Assembly (NCBI RefSeq): GCF_014202335.1
Contig: NZ_JACHGP010000007.1
Location: 186,001-250,000 of the forward strand
Length of the DNA: 64,000 nucleotides
Source of the DNA: Mycobacterium sp. AZCC_0083
GTDB lineage: Bacteria; Actinomycetota; Actinomycetes; Mycobacteriales; Mycobacteriaceae
Direction of reading: 5' to 3'
A program made the translations under genes and the position numbers. Positions within the stretch are counted from its first letter, which is position 1, and each line of letters opens with the position of its first letter. The notes under the pieces were generated by a model. The model was not told the origin of the DNA. It saw only the letters and a program-made list of their open reading frames with translations, and ran no database searches. Below, in pieces: positions 60,452 through 64,000 of the stretch.

Positions 60452-61582
60452 TCAGCGACGGGCCCACTCCTCGGCGAGCAGCGCATAGGAACGCACCCGA
60501 TCGTCGTGATCATGAGTGATCGTCGTGATGATCAGCTCATCGGCTTCGGTGGCGTCACGCAGTCGCTCGAGCTGATCGGCGACCTGGATCGCCGAGCCGA
60601 CGAACTGGGTGTCGACGCGATCCGCGACGAGTTCACGGTCGGCGCCGGACCATGTGTGCCTGCGCGCCGCTTCCGGAGTCGGAAAGGGAATGGCGCCTTC
60701 CGCAGTGCGGATGCTGCGCACCCAGAGCCCGTAACCAGTGGCGAGCTCACGAGCGGTGGCCTCGTCGTCTGCGACGACCACGTCGGCAGACACGCTCAGA
60801 TAAGGCCGGTCCAGCTGCGCTGACGGAGTGAACGCGGCGCGGTACCCGTCGGCCGCCTCGAGGACGCCCGCAGGGGCGACGTGGTAGTTGGCTGCGAACC
60901 GCAACCCGTTCTTGCCTGCGACCGTTGCACTCTCGCCGCCACTGCTGCCCAGAATCCAGACTTGGAGGTCGGCTCCTGCACCCGGAACGACGTGGGCCCG
61001 TTCGCCGTTCGCCGACCGGTAGGTGTCCGCGATGAGCGCAAGGATGTCGCCGACTTGTTCGGTGTAGTTCTGCGCCTTCGCATCCGGCAGCTGCAGCAAC
61101 GCCTTCTGCAATGCGATGCGCGGCGATTTCAGCAGCGCCGCCGGATTGAACCTGGCAGGGATTGGTAGTCCGCTGGGCGCGCGCCCGTCCACGACCGCCT
61201 GCGATCTCGGGCCACTCGGTGTGGGTGAACTCGGCACGACCGGTTTGCCACCAGAGCGGCCCAGTCCGAGGTCGAATCGACCGGGATGCAACGCATCCAG
61301 TAGACCGAACTCTTCCACCGAGGACAACGCCGTGCGGTGTCCCATTTGCAGCGCACCCGAACCGAGCCGGATCGTCGAGGTCTCCGCGGCGGTCAGCGCG
61401 AGAAGCACCGCGGGTGACGTGCCGGCTACCCCGGGATTGAGGTGATGCTCGGCGAACCAAAAGCGCGTGTAGCCGAGCTCGTCGGCCCGTCGTGCGAGAT
61501 CGATGCTGTTTCGCAGTGCCTCAGTCGCGTTCGAGCCGGACGAGATCGGGACCAGGTCGAGCACCGTCAACGGTGTCGTCAT
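60452..61582 (-). CDS. Luciferase-like (LLM) flavin-dependent oxidoreductase
   Basis: An enzyme of 376 residues: YTRFWFAEHHLNPGVAG, IRLGSGALQMGHRTALSSVEEFG, FDLGLGRSGGKP and VWILGSSGGESATVAG. It is of the group-1 MsnO8-like type. The start overlaps the stop of a 36-codon ORF (ATGA), so it is probably translated by coupling. Confidence 0.88.
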   Translation of the reverse strand: MTTPLTVLDLVPISSGSNATEALRNSIDLARRADELGYTRFWFAEHHLNPGVAGTSPAVLLALTAAETSTIRLGSGALQMGHRTALSSVEEFGLLDALHPGRFDLGLGRSGGKPVVPSSPTPSGPRSQAVVDGRAPSGLPIPARFNPAALLKSPRIALQKALLQLPDAKAQNYTEQVGDILALIADTYRSANGERAHVVPGAGADLQVWILGSSGGESATVAGKNGLRFAANYHVAPAGVLEAADGYRAAFTPSAQLDRPYLSVSADVVVADDEATARELATGYGLWVRSIRTAEGAIPFPTPEAARRHTWSGADRELVADRVDTQFVGSAIQVADQLERLRDATEADELIITTITHDHDDRVRSYALLAEEWARR

Positions 61583-61689
61583 GAGCGTGCCGCCGCCGAA
61601 GGCTTGGGATCGAGCATCTGGACGCGCCAAGTGCAACGGCCGGAGACGGATTGCCAGCAGGCACGTCGGGACGAAATGCTAGCGCTCAT
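61579..61689 (-). CDS. 36-aa ORF coupled to the LLM gene
   Basis: The ORF begins MSASISSRRACWQSVSGRC and has a full GAGGAGGT ribosome site. Its TGA overlaps the ATG of the LLM gene. The strong site and the coupling suggest real translation. Two Cys codons and RR make a leader peptide possible. Confidence 0.5.
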   Translation of the reverse strand: MSASISSRRACWQSVSGRCTWRVQMLDPKPSAAARS

Positions 61690-61927
61690 GACCTCCTCAA
61701 AGGTACCGGCGCCAACCAGATCGCCCTGGCTCGCGACGCCCCTGGTTCGTATCCGACTCTCTGCTATCGGCCACTTCAGTGATGTGCTGATTTGAATCTG
61801 AATGAGCCGAATACGTACCGGGGCCAAACGGTGCAAGCAGGGCGTCGGGGCCCCAAGCCCCTGCCGTCGGCAACCAAAAATAGTTCGCCACACGAATTGA
61901 ATGGCACTTGGCTGCTACCCTTTATCA
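61690..61927. other. Divergent intergenic region
   Basis: The region separates the minus-strand 36-codon ORF from the plus-strand marR gene. A 65-codon minus-strand reading frame (VANYFWLPTAGAWG...) crosses it but ends without a clear ribosome site and matches nothing I know. The marR -10 box lies at its right end. Confidence 0.5.
61916..61921 (+). promoter_or_regulatory. -10 box of marR
   Basis: TACCCT ends 6 nt before the GTG start. This fits a leaderless transcript and decides the start. Confidence 0.5.
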
Positions 61928-62410
61928 GTGGGTAAGCCTTATGGTCAGATTGGAGTCGTCACTGGGCTGGTGCGGACCGCCTTCTTGGTGAATGCCGTCT
62001 ACGCCGAGTCGGGCCGGGCGCACGGCATCACATCGCAGCAGGGACAGTTGCTGTGCGTTTTGATGGCGCAACCGTCCGGCATGCGCGAGTTGGGCGCGAC
62101 ATTGGGACTAGCCAAGTCGAGCCTTACCGGCCTGGTAGACCGCACCGAGCGCAACGGCTTGGTGCGGCGCGAACCAGACCCACGCGACAACCGTGCGGTG
62201 CGGGTCGCACTCACCCCGGACGGCAGCAAGCTGGCTGACGAGTTCTACGCAGAGACTTGCCGGCGGATCGAGAAGCTGCCGGTGAGGCTCACCGCCGCCG
62301 AACGCCGCACGCTCGCAGGCCTCCTCGGACGCATCGTGGAAGACAACGAGGTCCCGGTGATCTTCCTGGAACTGGACGAAGGAGCCACCTCCACCGCACG
62401 TGAGCACTAG
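61928..62410 (+). CDS. MarR-family regulator
   Basis: A regulator of 160 residues. The winged helix is GITSQQGQLLCVLMAQPSGM, LGLAKSSLTGLVDRTERNGL, and the wing VRREPDPRDNRAVRVALT. It probably controls the LLM genes on either side. A double palindrome lies just downstream. Confidence 0.9.
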   Translation: MGKPYGQIGVVTGLVRTAFLVNAVYAESGRAHGITSQQGQLLCVLMAQPSGMRELGATLGLAKSSLTGLVDRTERNGLVRREPDPRDNRAVRVALTPDGSKLADEFYAETCRRIEKLPVRLTAAERRTLAGLLGRIVEDNEVPVIFLELDEGATSTAREH

Positions 62411-62448
62411 GACTCGCCGCCTCATCGCCGCATAGATAACGCATTGCA

Positions 62449-62485
62449 GTTCGTAGTACGAACAATTATAGTTCGTACTACGAAC
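62449..62485. promoter_or_regulatory. Double palindrome operator
   Basis: GTTCGTAGTACGAAC and GTTCGTACTACGAAC are exact inverted copies 7 bp apart. Each is itself a palindrome (GTTCGT-N3-ACGAAC). Two dimers could bind side by side, 31 bp before the small ORF and LLM gene. Confidence 0.75.
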
Positions 62486-62515
62486 ACTAAGCGTGATCTA
62501 CGGGAAGGTGTAATC

Positions 62516-62617
62516 ATGAGTCGCACTGTCGCGGCTCTCCGCGGCGGTTATGGGGTTCGACGGGTCGCCAAGGCACTGGACGCCCTAACCGAGAAACCCA
62601 CACCCAACCGGCCCTGA
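62516..62617 (+). CDS. 33-aa basic ORF ahead of the LLM gene
   Basis: The ORF begins MSRTVAALRGGYGVRRVAKA and is preceded by GGGAAGG about 7 nt upstream. It lies directly after the double palindrome and 31 nt before the LLM gene, so it is the first ORF of that transcript. Function unknown. Confidence 0.45.
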   Translation: MSRTVAALRGGYGVRRVAKALDALTEKPTPNRP

Positions 62618-62648
62618 CCCCACCATCGCGCACCGGAAAGGCAGGACA

Positions 62649-63578
62649 ATGTCCACACCAGAAGACGTCATCTTCGGCGTCGACGGCAATGACGGTATCG
62701 ACGACGTTCCGCGGCTGCTGCGCCTAGCGGAGCAGGCCGACCGAGACGGGCTCGACATCGTGTCGCTGTCCGACCACCCCTACATCGGCGGGCGCCTGGA
62801 CGCCTACGCCGCCGTCGGATTCATCCTCGGGCGAACCCGGCACATCTCGGGCGTCGTCAATGTCACCAACGTGCCACTCCGGCCTGCCCCCATGCTGGCG
62901 CGGACGGTGACATCGCTATCGGCGCTGTCCAGTGGCCGCATCGTGCTCGGCATCGGCGCCGGCGGAATGTGGGATCGGATCGAAGACATGGGGGTGGTGC
63001 GGCTCTCACCGGGCGACGCCGTGAACGCCTTCGAAGAAGCGATCGGCGTCATCAAGATGCTGTCGGGTGGCGGCCCGCCCATCACCTACGAAGGCCGCTA
63101 TTGCCACTTGCACCAGATCGAGCCGGCCCCCGTGGCCGCACCCCCGGTGTGGACCGGATCGGTCGGCCCGAAATCGCTGGCCGCGACCGGCCGGGTGGCC
63201 GACGGCTGGATCCCCGGCCGTGCTGCTGATTGGCTCAGCGGGCGGTACCGGACGTCGCGGCCGATCATCGACGATGCGGCGCGGGCCGTGGGCCGTGATC
63301 CGCGAGAGATTCGCACGGTCTTCAATCTCCCAGGCCGCATCACCGACCGTCCACTGGCCGCCACCCGTGACCGCGACGGCCGCTGGGTCGGCGGATCCGT
63401 CGACCAGTGGATCGAGGAACTGACCGGCGCCGTGATCGAGCACGACGCGTCGGGCTTCATCCTCTTTTCGCCCAGTGGCGGCGCTCCGGACGACATCTCC
63501 CTCGGCCGCTGGGCAGGCGAGATCGCCCCAGCCGTCCGAGACACGACCGCGAGGGGAAACCCGAGATCGCCGCGCTGA
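62649..63578 (+). CDS. F420-type LLM oxidoreductase
   Basis: An enzyme of 309 residues: LLRLAEQADRDGLDIVSLSDHPYIGG, GRIVLGIGAGG, PVWTGSVGPKSLAATGRVADGW. The sequence resembles F420-dependent LLM enzymes common in mycobacteria. GGAAAGG lies ahead of the ATG. Confidence 0.87.
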   Translation: MSTPEDVIFGVDGNDGIDDVPRLLRLAEQADRDGLDIVSLSDHPYIGGRLDAYAAVGFILGRTRHISGVVNVTNVPLRPAPMLARTVTSLSALSSGRIVLGIGAGGMWDRIEDMGVVRLSPGDAVNAFEEAIGVIKMLSGGGPPITYEGRYCHLHQIEPAPVAAPPVWTGSVGPKSLAATGRVADGWIPGRAADWLSGRYRTSRPIIDDAARAVGRDPREIRTVFNLPGRITDRPLAATRDRDGRWVGGSVDQWIEELTGAVIEHDASGFILFSPSGGAPDDISLGRWAGEIAPAVRDTTARGNPRSPR

Positions 63579-63603
63579 CGGCGCCGAGGGTTCCCGCTGC
63601 GCG

Positions 63604-64000
63604 TCACAGTGAGTCAGAGTGCCGGAACCTGTCAGTGGAGGATTGCGCGAAGGCGTCGAGCCGCTGTTGTTTGGTGCGCTGCAGGTGGCCGGTGATGGCC
63701 TTGCGGGCGGTGGCACCGTCACCCACCTCGATCGCGTCGAGGATGGCGCGATGTTCGTCGGCGACGACGGCGAGGTCGTCGTGATGGTGAGCGTCGCGGT
63801 CGTAGACGCGGAGGCGGGCGACCAAGTTGGCGAGGGTCTCGCGCAGGGTCGAATTGTGCGACGCGGACCACAGCACCTCGTGCCATTGCGAGTTGAGATG
63901 CCTTGCGACCGTGACGTCTTCTTCCTCGCACGCCTGCCGATGCAGTTGCACGAGTTGGGCGAGTTGTAGATCCGTCCGGCGGGTCGATGCCGCTTCGGCT
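63604..64000 (-). CDS. GntR/FadR-family regulator, C-terminal FCD domain (partial)
   Basis: The last 131 residues of a regulator whose HTH lies beyond the window edge. The FCD ligand domain shows LAQLVQLHRQACEEEDV, LNSQWHEVLWSASHN, RVYDRDAHHHDDLAVVADEHRAILDAIEVGDG and ARKAITGHLQRTK. Asp/His residues can hold a metal. The stop lies 25 bp from the convergent LLM gene. Confidence 0.88.
   Translation of the reverse strand, partial: AEAASTRRTDLQLAQLVQLHRQACEEEDVTVARHLNSQWHEVLWSASHNSTLRETLANLVARLRVYDRDAHHHDDLAVVADEHRAILDAIEVGDGATARKAITGHLQRTKQQRLDAFAQSSTDRFRHSDSL

Noticed and set aside
61697..61891. 65-codon minus-strand frame VANYFWLP... upstream of the LLM gene
   Set aside because: No clear ribosome site and no family match; possible remnant only.

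Overview
The window is chromosomal DNA of a high-GC mycobacterium, probably a fast-growing Mycolicibacterium. The evidence is the gene order, which follows the M. tuberculosis stretch dnaG-dgt-glyS-smtB-zur-uppS-recO-amiA2-era-ybeY-phoH-rsmE-dnaJ2-hrcA-mbtH-hemW-sirA-cysH-sirB-cysAWT-subI-Rv2402. Many genes also begin directly 6-8 nt after a TANNNT -10 box, the leaderless layout typical of mycobacteria. No rRNA, tRNA, CRISPR array, transposase or prophage was seen.

Layout. 0-23 kb is conserved housekeeping: primase, dNTPase, a TPM-domain envelope protein, an AbiEi/DUF559 protein boxed in by inverted repeats, glycyl-tRNA synthetase, the zinc regulators SmtB and Zur, decaprenyl-diphosphate synthase, RecO, an amidase, a CAP-domain secreted protein, the phoH-ybeY-CBS transporter-era operon, an SDR pair, RsmE, DnaJ2 and HrcA. 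22-31 kb is accessory. An isolated mbtH is all that remains where M. tuberculosis carries the mycobactin genes. Around it are an Anbu-type proteasome homologue with a transglutaminase, a broken alpha/beta hydrolase, an M28 lipoprotein aminopeptidase, a DUF305 lipoprotein, a TetR pair, a protein built from 18 ten-residue repeats, and a DUF222/HNH (13E12-type) gene behind a combined PafBC/LexA-like damage promoter.

32-49.5 kb is a sulfur block: hemW, sulfite reductase, APS reductase, sirohydrochlorin chelatase, the sulfate ABC transporter, then a family 2A encapsulin with its cysteine desulfurase cargo. Three tiny Cys-rich leader ORFs (upstream of sirA, of subI and of a TQXA-type protein) each start exactly 7 nt after a -10 box. 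This suggests one cysteine-sensing attenuation circuit over reduction, uptake and a third, unexpected target.

49.7-64 kb holds flavin-dependent oxidoreductases and transport: a DszC/SfnB-like enzyme, two NtaA/DszA-like monooxygenases, an APC permease, an arylsulfotransferase-like protein, two further luciferase-like enzymes, and TetR, MarR and GntR regulators with clear palindromic operators. This part reads as organosulfur or xenobiotic scavenging, but substrates cannot be read from sequence.

The most interesting items are the third poly-Cys leader ahead of a thioester-family protein that lacks its thioester Cys, the encapsulin/desulfurase pair with a triple motif in the cargo tail, the decapeptide-repeat protein, the orphan mbtH scar, and the palindrome-flanked DUF559 cassette.
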